Source: Eubacteriales Family XIII. Incertae Sedis bacterium (GTDB lineage Bacteria > Bacillota > Clostridia > Peptostreptococcales > Anaerovoracaceae). From it: 25,108 bases of DNA. A program made the position numbers and the translations under genes. The stretch is taken from contig JAISZM010000097.1 in NCBI GenBank assembly GCA_031269205.1, positions 1-25,108 on the forward strand. Direction: 5' to 3'. Below the pieces are notes generated by a model. That model did no database searches and had not been told where the DNA came from. It saw nothing but the letters and a program-made list of their open reading frames with translations. Positions within the stretch are counted from its first letter, which is position 1, and every line of letters begins with the position of its first letter. Of this stretch, positions 1-8,300 are shown one piece after another.

Positions 1-2
1 CT

Positions 3-71
3 ATGCGTGAAGCCGATGAGGGAAAGTTCGTTACTAAAACGCTTGACGAACTTTCGGCGATGGAAGAATGA
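3..71 (+). CDS. C-terminal fragment of a probable antitoxin (5' end outside window)
   Basis: A reading frame open from the window edge ends at a TGA at 69-71 and encodes an acidic, charged tail ending in LDELSAMEE. Such tails are common in small type II antitoxins (RelB/DinJ or YefM type), but too little is visible to name a family. The stop overlaps the next start as ATGA, the usual arrangement of antitoxin-toxin pairs. The upstream part lies outside the window, so this may be a complete gene or a remnant. Confidence 0.35.
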   Translation: MREADEGKFVTKTLDELSAMEE

Positions 72-106
72 AAATCAACTTTACCGAAACGGCATTGGGA
101 TTGTAG
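68..106 (+). pseudogene. Truncated toxin stub (YoeB/Txe-like start)
   Basis: An ATG overlapping the preceding stop starts the peptide MKINFTETALGL, followed at once by TAG. The first residues resemble the start of YoeB/Txe-type mRNA interferases (MKIxFTxxAxxD), but the rest of the roughly 85-residue protein is absent. No frame in 107-210 restores a recognisable toxin. If the call is right, this is a dead toxin gene next to the antitoxin tail. The match rests on very few residues. Confidence 0.25.
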
Positions 107-210
107 ACGCAGTTATTAAAAAAAATGTCATAGTCGAAGTCATTCGAGAACGTTGTCATTTCAAATCTTTCAAGCTTGGTCATTTTGTAGTGAATTTTAT
201 GATACGGATT

Positions 211-594
211 TCAGTTCATTCTGCTTGATTGTACAACTTCGTAATTAGCTCCAAAGTAGTCGCGTCCGAATTGCCGTCCGTTTTTCAGCATGTCCATATT
301 CAGAAGATAGCCCTTTTGGATATACTCCTTCAATGTTGCCGTTGCCCATTGACGGAAGCGCGTCGCTTTCTTGGAATTGACTCGGTAGCCCACAGCGATG
401 ATTGCGTCGAGGCTGTAAAACTCAGGGCTGCGGCTCACCTCACGCTCACCTTCGGTTTGAACTATTTCAATTTTTGAAACAGTTGCTTCCGGGGTCAGTT
501 CGTCGTCGTAGATATTCTTCAAGTGGCGGCTGATGGACGGCACCATCGCAAAAAGCCGTCGGCGCGGAATGAATCCGCGCCGAGCAACTACCAA
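211..594 (-). pseudogene. RhuM-family protein remnant, truncated at both ends
   Basis: The frame contains the conserved core of RhuM-like proteins: PSISRHLKNIYDDEL, then REVSRSPEFYSLDAIIAVGYRVNS (about residues 53-75), FRQWATATLKEYIQKGYLL and FGRDYF. Family members are usually over 300 residues; this frame gives 127. Homology begins near 549. The 15 residues before it come from a GC-rich palindrome, so the N terminus is lost. After FGRDYF the sequence diverges and stops, so about the last half is missing too. RhuM genes are often found near restriction-modification loci and mobile elements; their biochemical role is unclear. This copy is almost certainly non-functional. Confidence 0.7.
560..582. 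repeat. Perfect GC-rich palindrome at the RhuM breakpoint
   Basis: Arms CGGCGCGGA and TCCGCGCCG are perfect 9-bp complements around a 5-nt loop. It sits about 10 bp from where RhuM homology starts, so it may mark the insertion or recombination event that removed the gene's N terminus. Confidence 0.6.
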
Positions 595-611
595 GTATAA
601 AGTTTTCTTAC

Positions 612-735
612 GTCAGAGTCTCTTTTGTGCTCCCTTTGTGCTGGGGGTGGTTCTCTTCATCTCGTCTGCCGTCCTTACGCGTACACTTGGGGAGGGTAAG
701 GCAGAACCGTTCCGTCCCCAAGCGTCTGCTTTTTT
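612..735. repeat. Decayed REP-like repeat (related to the pyrC and pyrK insertions)
   Basis: On the minus strand this stretch contains CTTGGGGACGG followed by a facing CCCCAAG, then a second half with GAGAACCACCCCCAG and GGGAGCACAAAAGAGAC. The CTTGGGGACGG core matches the well-preserved repeats at 22896 and 24364. The facing orientation and mismatches suggest an old, degraded palindromic REP element in the non-coding space downstream of the pilin gene. No RAYT transposase is visible in the window. Confidence 0.5.
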
Positions 736-757
736 AGTGGTTTCGAGTTCCCGTGCG

Positions 758-1462
758 CTATTGCGGCATGAAATGATATACCTCATAACCAGCGTTAGGA
801 TCGTAACTGACATTAGAAGAAGGATTAACAATATCGCCAATCCTAGTTGGCTCATTTATGGCGTTGATTTTGTACGTGACAACGATTTCAGGCAACCCAA
901 TATCGGCTCCTTCAGGAGATAGCGAGAAAACAAATCCATCCGCCGTGGCTGCCGTGGCACCGACGCCTCGCTGGGCAACGGCAGAATAATGCCACGTGCG
1001 CTCTTCGAGAGCAGCGGTACTGTCGGCAGGGAAAGCTTCGCCTATCAAAGCGGCCGCTCTTCTAGCGTACGTGTCATAATCTTCTTCAGTAGCAAAATAA
1101 GAAATCAAACCAATCTCAAACCTCGTCGCGTTAGTGCCCATGTTGCTTCCAACTTCAAATTCATGTAAGGCGTTGCCATTGTCAAAGACATGGCTAGTAA
1201 TCTCGCCGTTGGCATAGGCTTCGTTGAGTACCGTCCGAATAGCTACCATGTGGTTCCTTGCCTCGGCGATGTACTGCTTGTCCTGCGCCTTGGCGATGTA
1301 GCCCGTCAGCGCGGGGATGGCGATGGCCGCGAGTATCGCGAGGATGACGAGGACGACGATGACCTCGACGAGGGTGAAGCCCGCTCTGCGCCTATGCGGG
1401 CGAGCGATCCGGGTCGGACGCAAAAAAGGCGCGCTCAGCGCGTCTCTGCCTGTTCCTAGCAC
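758..1462 (-). CDS. Type IV prepilin-like protein (pseudopilin/competence pilin type)
   Basis: The protein has the prepilin processing site and N-terminal helix: RRRAG/FTLVEVIVVLVIL, with Gly28 before the cut, Phe at +1 and Glu at +5. A prepilin peptidase would cleave and N-methylate it; the helix anchors it in the membrane before assembly into a pilus or secretion filament. About 200 residues of globular domain follow, with no recognised subfamily. No other pilus genes are nearby. The GTG at 1460-1462 begins the listed 234-aa frame but lacks a Shine-Dalgarno site. The frame stays open upstream to 1510 and stops at a TAG on the edge of a G10 tract. The promoter and the best ribosome binding site lie beyond the tract and drive an ATG at 1546-1548 that is one base out of frame. 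The true start is therefore uncertain: GTG 1462, a TTG at codon 14, or ATG 1548 with a different tract length. Confidence 0.8.
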   Translation of the reverse strand: MLGTGRDALSAPFLRPTRIARPHRRRAGFTLVEVIVVLVILAILAAIAIPALTGYIAKAQDKQYIAEARNHMVAIRTVLNEAYANGEITSHVFDNGNALHEFEVGSNMGTNATRFEIGLISYFATEEDYDTYARRAAALIGEAFPADSTAALEERTWHYSAVAQRGVGATAATADGFVFSLSPEGADIGLPEIVVTYKINAINEPTRIGDIVNPSSNVSYDPNAGYEVYHFMPQ

Positions 1463-1482
1463 TCTACATAAGTAAGAAGATG

Positions 1483-1548
1483 TCAGGTCATGAAATCTAT
1501 GCCCCCCCCCCTATGGGAAACTTTGCCGGTAAGTGTTGTTGTACGCAT
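1483..1548 (-). CDS. Short leader ORF ending after the G10 tract (out-of-frame pilin start)
   Basis: This 21-codon frame begins ATG CGT ACA, nine bases after AAAGGA, a plausible Shine-Dalgarno site. It passes through the poly-G tract as Gly codons and ends at TGA 1483-1485. With 11 or 8 G residues instead of 10 the frame would read through without a stop into the pilin frame at 1462 and on to the GFTLVE motif. It is thus either the real pilin N terminus separated by phase variation, a mis-sequenced homopolymer, or a true short upstream ORF. Confidence 0.5.
   Translation of the reverse strand: MRTTTLTGKVSHRGGGIDFMT
1502..1511. repeat. Homopolymer tract, C10 on plus / G10 on the pilin coding strand
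   Basis: Ten consecutive C residues lie between the pilin promoter/ribosome binding site and the pilin body. Poly-G tracts of this length are classic slippage sites in bacterial phase-variable genes. They are also prone to sequencing and assembly error. Confidence 0.9.
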
Positions 1549-1637
1549 GGTAACCATTCCTTTCTGTGTAATCTGCAAGCGTGTTGTCTCACCGATCAGA
1601 CAATGCGCGGAATCAACGGAGCAACAATCCTACTCAA

Positions 1638-1666
1638 AGTATATACCCAAATATCCGGAATGTAAA
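1638..1666 (-). promoter_or_regulatory. Promoter for the pilin transcript
   Basis: On the minus strand, TTTACA (1661-1666) is followed after 17 bp by TATACT (1638-1643), a good sigma-70-type match. Transcription would start near 1631, about 80 bases before the ATG at 1548. Confidence 0.65.
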
Positions 1667-1676
1667 CATCCCTGAT

Positions 1677-3800
1677 TTATTGCTTCGGCGTCAGGTACTT
1701 TGTAAGCTTGTCCAGCATATCCGCGTAGTCTATGGGTTTTCCTATGTGGTCGTTCATCCCGCAGCCGAGGCAACGCTCCACGTCCTCTTTGAACACGTTG
1801 GCGGTCATGGCTATGATGGGGATTGAGGCGGCCCAGGGCTTGTCCAAGGTCCGGATGCGCCTCGTGGTCTGGTAGCCGTCCATCTCGGGCATCTGGACAT
1901 CCATGAAAATCACATCGTAGGGCTGGTTCGCCAGGGCGATCTTCTCGAGGGCCTGCACTCCGTTTTCAGCGCATTCGATGTTGATGCCCGTCGGCTCCAG
2001 CAGAGCCAGCACGATCTCCTGGTTGATCTGTACGTCCTCAACGAGTAGCATCCTGCGCCCGGGGAAGCGCACGGACTCCGTCTTCTCGGTCTTTTCGACG
2101 TTTGCGCTGCCGATACCCAGATACTCATTGATGATATTGATGATGTCGGAAGGGAACAGGGGCTTTGCGAGGAAGTCGTCTACCCCGGCGGCTGTCGCTT
2201 CATTCTTGATCTCGTTCCAATCCACGCCGGAGATCATGATGATGATGGTGTTCTGCACCGACGCGCGCCTGATCCTGCTCGACAGCTCGATTCCGTCCAT
2301 TCCGGGCATCTTCCAATCGATGAAGCAGATGTCATAGCGCCGATCCCCCTCCAGCAAAGCCAGCGCCTGTTCGGCGCTTTCCGCCACGTCACAGCTGATA
2401 CCGGCGTTTTTCGCGATGGATGAGAAAAACTCCAGTATCTCCGGAGCATCGTCCACCGCCAGAAGCCGCAGATCGTCCCGGTTCATCGCGGGGATCATGC
2501 GGGAACGGCGCGGCGCTTTCACGACAGGCGCTTTGAAGGTGAAAATGAAGCGGGAGCCATGTCCGTATTCGGATTCTACCCAAATACGTCCTCCCATCAT
2601 CTCCACGATGTTTTTGGAGATGGCAAGACCCAAGCCGGTGCCACCGAATTTGCGGGAGGTGCTGCTGTCCGCCTGCTCGAAGGATTTAAAGAGGCGCTGC
2701 TGCTGTTCCTCGGTGATCCCCATTCCCGTGTCCGTCACCGCGACCTCGACGGTACACAGTCCTTCCTCCAAGGTTTCCAGCGAAGCGTCTACGCGTATGC
2801 TCCCGCGCTGGGGGGTGAACTTCACCGCGTTGGAGATCAGATTGGTCAGAACCTGGGCCAGTCGTTGGGAGTCTCCCTCCAAGACGGGCGGTATGTGGTT
2901 GTCGATATGTATGGTGAAGTTCTGAGCGCGCTCGTCCACGCGGAAGGTGACGACATTCGCTACCTTGCGCAGCATCTTCTCAAAGCTGAAAGGTACGGGT
3001 GAAAGCTCAAACTTGCCGGATTCGATCTTTGACATATCGAGGATGTCGTTGATGACTCCCAGCAGATGGTTGGACGCGCCCGCGATCTTGTCCAGACAGT
3101 AATCCTTGCGCTTCGTGTCGTCGGCGGCCTTGGCGATATTGGTCATGCCGATGATAGCGTTCATGGGCGTCCGCATCTCATGACTCATGTTGGCGAGAAA
3201 ATCAGACTTGGCGCTACTGGCGTTTTCCGCCTGTTCCTTCGCGCTCATCAACTCCGAAATATCGTGCAGGAGCATGAGGGAACCTTCCACATCCCCCTTT
3301 TCGTCCAGCATCGGCTTGAAATGGATCTGATAGAAAAGGCTTGCCCCCGTGTTCCCGATGTCCAGACGCTTTTCCGTTACGGCAAGCTCCTTTCGCGCCA
3401 TCGAGTCCTGATAGAAGAGGTCCAAATTCGTCAGACCTTCCTCCGACAGGAAGGTGCCGAATACCTCCCGGTAATGCCGCCCCTCCGTCTGTTTCCGTCC
3501 GGAGAAGCCTGCCAGGGCCAGAAATGAATGGGTGCAGTAGGTGAAGCGGCCTTCCTTATCGAAGAGCAGGATGATGTCCGGGCTGTTCTCCAGAAGCAAG
3601 TTCATGTAGCGTTCCTGCTTTTTCTGCTCGTTGGACATCATGTTTGTCACGCTTTTTTGCGCCGCGCGGATGGTGATATCCCGCTCCTGCTGCAGAAGCA
3701 TGTTCTTGATTTGCCTCGCCTGCTTTTTTGTCTCGCGAGTCAGCTGCTGAATCGTTTTCTCATACTGTTCCCGCTCAGTTGCGGAGACTGGCGTTTGCAT
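1677..3800 (-). CDS. Soluble hybrid sensor histidine kinase (PAS-HisKA-HATPase-REC-REC)
   Basis: This 707-residue protein has no membrane segments. It has a charged, Gln/Lys-rich probable coiled coil (1-66), a PAS domain (about 68-185), HisKA with phospho-acceptor His207 in SHEMRTPMN, and a HATPase domain with N box Asn324, G1 DTGMGI (357-362) and G2 GGTGLGL (386-392). Two receiver domains follow: REC1 (Asp450/451, Asp495, Ser524, Lys546) and REC2 (Glu588/Asp589, Asp634, Thr666, Lys688). Both receivers have acceptor Asp and Lys, so each can plausibly be phosphorylated. There is no HPt domain, so an external phosphotransfer protein is expected. AAGGGGAGG lies about 7 bases before the ATG. The gene sits 27 bp downstream of the FIST gene, in the same transcript, so FIST probably supplies the sensory input and the kinase signals in the cytoplasm. 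Confidence 0.92.
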   Translation of the reverse strand: MQTPVSATEREQYEKTIQQLTRETKKQARQIKNMLLQQERDITIRAAQKSVTNMMSNEQKKQERYMNLLLENSPDIILLFDKEGRFTYCTHSFLALAGFSGRKQTEGRHYREVFGTFLSEEGLTNLDLFYQDSMARKELAVTEKRLDIGNTGASLFYQIHFKPMLDEKGDVEGSLMLLHDISELMSAKEQAENASSAKSDFLANMSHEMRTPMNAIIGMTNIAKAADDTKRKDYCLDKIAGASNHLLGVINDILDMSKIESGKFELSPVPFSFEKMLRKVANVVTFRVDERAQNFTIHIDNHIPPVLEGDSQRLAQVLTNLISNAVKFTPQRGSIRVDASLETLEEGLCTVEVAVTDTGMGITEEQQQRLFKSFEQADSSTSRKFGGTGLGLAISKNIVEMMGGRIWVESEYGHGSRFIFTFKAPVVKAPRRSRMIPAMNRDDLRLLAVDDAPEILEFFSSIAKNAGISCDVAESAEQALALLEGDRRYDICFIDWKMPGMDGIELSSRIRRASVQNTIIIMISGVDWNEIKNEATAAGVDDFLAKPLFPSDIINIINEYLGIGSANVEKTEKTESVRFPGRRMLLVEDVQINQEIVLALLEPTGINIECAENGVQALEKIALANQPYDVIFMDVQMPEMDGYQTTRRIRTLDKPWAASIPIIAMTANVFKEDVERCLGCGMNDHIGKPIDYADMLDKLTKYLTPKQ

Positions 3801-3827
3801 TCAAGTCGTCCTCCCCTTACATTATTT

Positions 3828-4985
3828 TCAGAACACGCAGGCGGTAAAGGAGAAATTGTGAAATTTGTTGACCACCTTCCCCGTCGAATCATAGACGGGA
3901 CAGAGCTCTCCCAATCCGTAGTTCAACAAGTACGGAACGCTTTCACCGACGGCGTTCTTGACGATGTCCATTTCGGTAGTCAGCTCGTTGCCCATGGTGA
4001 CAAAGCGGGAGATACAGGGGAACATCAGCAGTCCTCCCCGCTTGCCGGTGGCCAGGATCTCCCGGATAATGGCTTCGGTGGTTTGTAGAATATCGTCCGC
4101 TTCAAGGGTACCCACCGCCAAGGTGGCGTCCACAGGGACGCGCCCGCCGCAGACCAGAGCGCCCTCGTCCGTGACGGTATAAGGCCCCAGAGCGATCGGC
4201 TGGGATCCGTCGTGTGAATCGATGATCAGCGGCATCACGCTACCGGCCATGATCTCCTTTTTCATCTCTATGCCGATGGACGCCATGTAATCCTCCGTAG
4301 GCATGTCGTTGATCTCCTGCAGCAGGCTGCCGTCGGCTTTGGTTATGATGCCTTTGTATTTCTGCGCCCGATCCTTCGAGATATGGGCGACGAAAAAGGC
4401 GGGGTCGACGTCGCCCCACAGCAACAGCAGCGCTAGCGAGTCGCGGCTCGCTTCACCATTGCACAGCGTGTGGGAGTAGATAGAGTCGGCCGTGCTGTCA
4501 CAGGCTACCGTCCCGAACACCGGGGCGCCCGAAATGGCTTCGGACAAGGCGTCCATGACAGATTCCGACGAAACGGTCTTGGACGTCGGCAGGAAAGGTA
4601 TGGCCAGGGCGGGCTTCCCCCCTTGCGGCAGACGCGCTCCGTCCACCGCCGTTTTCAGCGCGGCTGCGGGATCCTCCTCCAGGGCGGGCGCCCAGCCGGC
4701 GCTGAACTCCACGTCGTCGCTCGTAAGCATCGCGATACAGAGCATGAACATATCGCTCTCGCCCGTAACGCTGTTGCCTATGGTGGTGCATCCCACCACG
4801 TCGAAGGGGATATGGTCGGATATATACTGGGCGACGCCGGTGTCGACGAAGTCTGAATGGCAGGACAGGATGCCGACAGAGTGCTTGAGCTGCGTCTCCT
4901 CAAGCTTTAATTGCTCCAGTATCTCCTCAAGCGCGAGTTGTTCGTCGTCGACTTCAAGCGTGTACGCAGTCATCATTTTTATCAT
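3828..4985 (-). CDS. FIST-domain (FIST_N/FIST_C) ligand-sensing protein
   Basis: The 385-residue protein matches the two-part FIST family: an N-terminal half with VGILSCHSDFVDTG and FDVVGCTTIGN, the middle GAPVFGTVACDSTAD, and a C-terminal half including GLLMFPCISR and a final NFSFTACVF. FIST modules are predicted cytoplasmic sensors, proposed to bind small molecules such as amino acids, and are often encoded beside signalling proteins. There is no output domain here; the next gene, a soluble hybrid histidine kinase, is the likely partner. Start ATG 4985 is preceded by AAAGGAAG at about 10 bases; ATG codons at residues 4 and 5 are alternatives. A sigma-70-type promoter is 60 bp upstream. Confidence 0.85.
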   Translation of the reverse strand: MIKMMTAYTLEVDDEQLALEEILEQLKLEETQLKHSVGILSCHSDFVDTGVAQYISDHIPFDVVGCTTIGNSVTGESDMFMLCIAMLTSDDVEFSAGWAPALEEDPAAALKTAVDGARLPQGGKPALAIPFLPTSKTVSSESVMDALSEAISGAPVFGTVACDSTADSIYSHTLCNGEASRDSLALLLLWGDVDPAFFVAHISKDRAQKYKGIITKADGSLLQEINDMPTEDYMASIGIEMKKEIMAGSVMPLIIDSHDGSQPIALGPYTVTDEGALVCGGRVPVDATLAVGTLEADDILQTTEAIIREILATGKRGGLLMFPCISRFVTMGNELTTEMDIVKNAVGESVPYLLNYGLGELCPVYDSTGKVVNKFHNFSFTACVF

Positions 4986-5047
4986 TGTGAACTGACTTCC
5001 TTTCTCTATGAGCCCCGATAGGTGTTTCCTCCATCACCGTACCGTCA

Positions 5048-5076
5048 ATATTACCGTATTTTCCGCCGTAAATCAA
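5048..5076 (-). promoter_or_regulatory. Promoter of the FIST-histidine kinase operon
   Basis: Minus-strand TTGATT (5071-5076), a 17-bp spacer and TAATAT (5048-5053) form a near-consensus housekeeping promoter upstream of the FIST start at 4985. Confidence 0.7.
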
Positions 5077-5134
5077 CGTGTGCGACCGGGATTCTCCTCT
5101 ACGCTGCTTTCTGAGGGACTAATAAAAAAGCCCG

Positions 5135-5182
5135 CGGTTGATGGAAGAACAATAATTCCGGTTGGTGGAAGAACAATAATTC
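5135..5182. repeat. Two tandem 24-bp direct repeats
   Basis: The units begin CGGTTGATGGAAGAAC (5135-5158) and CGGTTGGTGGAAGAAC (5159-5182) and differ at one base. A partial third CG follows. They lie in the intergenic region between the divergent FIST and AddB-like genes. They could be a regulatory protein site or a fragment of a dispersed repeat. Confidence 0.75.
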
Positions 5183-5184
5183 CG

Positions 5185-5213
5185 TTCCTCTAATGCCCTT
5201 GTCGCGGTATAAT
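5185..5213 (+). promoter_or_regulatory. Candidate promoter for the AddB-like gene
   Basis: A perfect TATAAT (5208-5213) is preceded after 17 bp by the weak TTCCTC (5185-5190), directly after the tandem repeats. The rest of the 324-bp gap between the FIST and AddB-like starts (4986-5309) holds only this promoter, the 24-bp repeats and the FIST promoter. Confidence 0.5.
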
Positions 5214-5309
5214 AGCAGGGTAGGATAACGGGGTAGAGTAACATGGGACGACCCGAACCCGCCTGTCGCCCTAGGCTTTAGGAATTTGATCGCTTTCGAC
5301 TGTGCCGCT

Positions 5310-8300
5310 ATGATTACCATATACACCGCTAGAGAAAACGTAGATAAAGACAGATTCATGTTTGAACGCGTCGCGAGCGCTCTGAAGGAGCGTCGCGTCT
5401 TTCTCATCGTGCCTGAGCAGTCGACCCTGCGCGCGGAATCGGATGCGTTCGGTTATATGAACGCGCCGGGGTTTATCGATTTCGATGTGCTCAGCATGAC
5501 GTCGCTCGGCAGGCGCGTTTTGGAGGATACGGGATACCGACCCGTCGAGGCTCAATCAGCCGCCACAACCGCCGATTCCGGCGTCGTCGCCGAAACTGCG
5601 GAGTCCGGTCTTCCCGGTGAAGGATTCGCCTCCCCCGCTTTCATCAGCAAGTACGGCAAGTTCATGCTGCTTTCGCGGATACTGTACCGGCGCGGAAAAG
5701 AGCTGAGGGCTTTCAGCCATATCCGCCATTCGCCAGACTTCGTGGAAAAATTGAACGACATGATAGCGGAACTGAAAAACCACAATATCACACCGGAGGG
5801 TTTGAAGGATATCGCCGCGGAGATAACGTCCGATTCGCTACTGAAGCGTAAGATCGAAGACGCGGCCCTCATATACGAAGGCTACGAGAGGGCGACGGGC
5901 GACGAGTATATGGACCAGACCGACTATCAGAAACTCTACACCTCAAAGATAGGGTCGGCGTCGTTCGTGCCGGATGCGGAGTTCTGGCTCTCGGGTTTTG
6001 ACTATCTCTCTCCCACCGTAGCGGACACGGTGATGGAGCTTGCTCTGCACGCGGCCTCCGTGAACGTCGTATTGACGGCCGACGCAGGCTGCGAATACGC
6101 GCGACAGGGAGACAAGCGGCGTTTCCCCAAGAGCGATCCGCTGTTCACGCTCACGAACGGGCTTGCCGCGGATCTCGCGCGGCGAGCGAGCGAGTCGGGC
6201 GTAGAAGCTAGGATAGAACCTATCCCGTCGGATGCGGCGCCGGGCTATCTGCGCGCCTTGGCGCCCGAGATCGCTCATATCGAGAAAACCCTGTTCACGC
6301 GCCCTCACACGCCGTTCACGCAGAGCGTTCCGCCGCGTGATTTCGGCGCAGCCTCGCGAGCGACTGTCGATACTGCCGCGCAGTCCGCCGTCTCCGATTC
6401 CGTCGCGAGCGCCGCCGCCGACTCCACCGCACGGCCTCCGACGCTCCGCCTCATCGCTGCGGCCAACTACTACGCGGAGGCTGAGACCGCAGCCGCCGAG
6501 ATATGCGGCCTCGTGCGCGACGGGCTTTACGCGCCTGATGGCGGCAGAGACGAGATCAGATACCGCGACATTCTCGTACTCTGCAACGACATGACCGAGC
6601 GCGGCTCAATCATAGGGCGCGTCTTCCGCCGTTACGGCCTGCCCGTGTTCATGGACAGACGGCGCGATGTCGAGCACAATCCCGTGATAGAATACCTGCT
6701 CGCGCTACCGCGCATAGCTTCGTCCGGTCGCCGGTACGAGGACGTGTTCACGCTGCTGAAAACAGGGCTGACGGACATAACCGCGGACGAAATCGATGAA
6801 CTCGAAAACTACGTCGTCACATACGGCGTCAGGGGAAAGAGATGGGATAAGGCGTTCACGTTCGGGTTGAAGCGCAAGTATGGGGACGGCCATACGAAGG
6901 GCGAGTACGAGCAGGAGGAATTGGACGCGTTGAACGGCGCGAGGATCAAGGTCGCTTCGCTTATCGGAGGATTTGAAGAGGGTTTCAAGGCGGGGCGCAC
7001 GGCGCGCGCGAGGACGGAGGCGTTTCTCACGTTTCTGACGGAACGCGCGCAACTGCCTGAAATGACGGAACGATACGCGGCGGAACTTGAGGGCGCAGGA
7101 ATGCTCGAGTACGCGGCGGAGATGTCCGGCATGTGGGACGTGGCCAGGGAGATACTAGGCCAAATGTCCACCGTGCTCGGCGACCTCGACATGTCTCTGA
7201 ACGAGTATGCGGAGGTTCTGCGCGCGGGACTCGACTCCGTGCGCATCGGCGTGCTGCCGACGGCCGTCGATCAGATCGTGCTCGGCACCATGCAGCGTAC
7301 GCGCAGTGGAAGCGCGAAAGCGGTATTCGTGCTCGGCGCGAACGACGGCGTGTTGCCCGCGTCCGCTTCGGATGGCGCTCTGTTCAGCCAGGACGAAGTG
7401 TACCGACTCGCCGATGCAGGACACAATGTCGCGCGCACGGAGGACACGACGCATATGGAGGAGGAACTCGCCATCTACCGAAATTTCTCGAAGCCCCGCG
7501 CGCTGTTGCGCGTCAGCTACGCGGCGTCCGACAGCTCCGGAAAGAACATCAGGCCATCTCCCGTGTTCGAGCGCCTGTGCCGTCTTTTCCCCGAGACACC
7601 GACGGAAAAGGATATCGGAAACATCTCAGAGAAAGCTTCACCGAGTCGCTCGGGCGACCCGCGAAGAGGTGTCTCCGTGCCGTTCGCGGAGAGACTGGTC
7701 GGCATACAGCACCCCGATCAGGCGCTCGATCGCCTTTCCGAAAGGATGAGAGCGCAGGTGAGGGAGGAGTCTTTGGGAGACGTGTGGGCAGCCGTATCCG
7801 ACTGGTACCGTGTGAACAGACCCAACGACTTTGCTCGCGTTGAGGCGGGGCTAAACTTTCGCGGCAGGCGGGAGCGCGTGGACGCGAAGTTTGTCGAAGG
7901 ACTCTACTGGAAGGTCACGTCGCCGTCGGCTCTGGAGCGATACAGCCGTTGCCCCTTTTCGTGGTTTATGTCGTATGGACTCAACCTCAGGGAGCGGCGC
8001 GTGGCCGGCATGGACGACATGGGTATCGGCGACGTCTATCACAGCGTACTCATGCGTTTCGGACAGGAGTTGTCCTCGGACGGCCTGTCCGCCCGCGACG
8101 AAAGCTCGCGATGGCGCACGATCACGGATGAGGAGATAGACGAGACGGCGCGGCGTCTCACATCGGAGGAGTACGCGAAGCGTTCCGCGGCGGAGGATGT
8201 CGCTATTGACGCTGCGCTGGCCGCGACGGAGACGTACCGCATGGAGAGGGTGAGCCGTACGGCCGCACTGGCGGCGCGCGTATTGACGCGACAGATCAGG

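Noticed and set aside
7..228. 73-residue plus-strand frame at the left edge
   Set aside because: It competes with the antitoxin-tail frame, which has better composition and an ATGA coupling; nothing recognisable in it.
613..855. 80-residue minus-strand frame starting MSQLGLAILLILLLM, hydrophobic
   Set aside because: It overlaps the end of the pilin gene in another frame, and its second half is the decayed REP repeat. The hydrophobic start appears to be an out-of-frame reading.
1480..1826. Plus-strand short frames across the poly-C tract
   Set aside because: They run opposite the pilin promoter and leader, have no ribosome sites and no conserved content.
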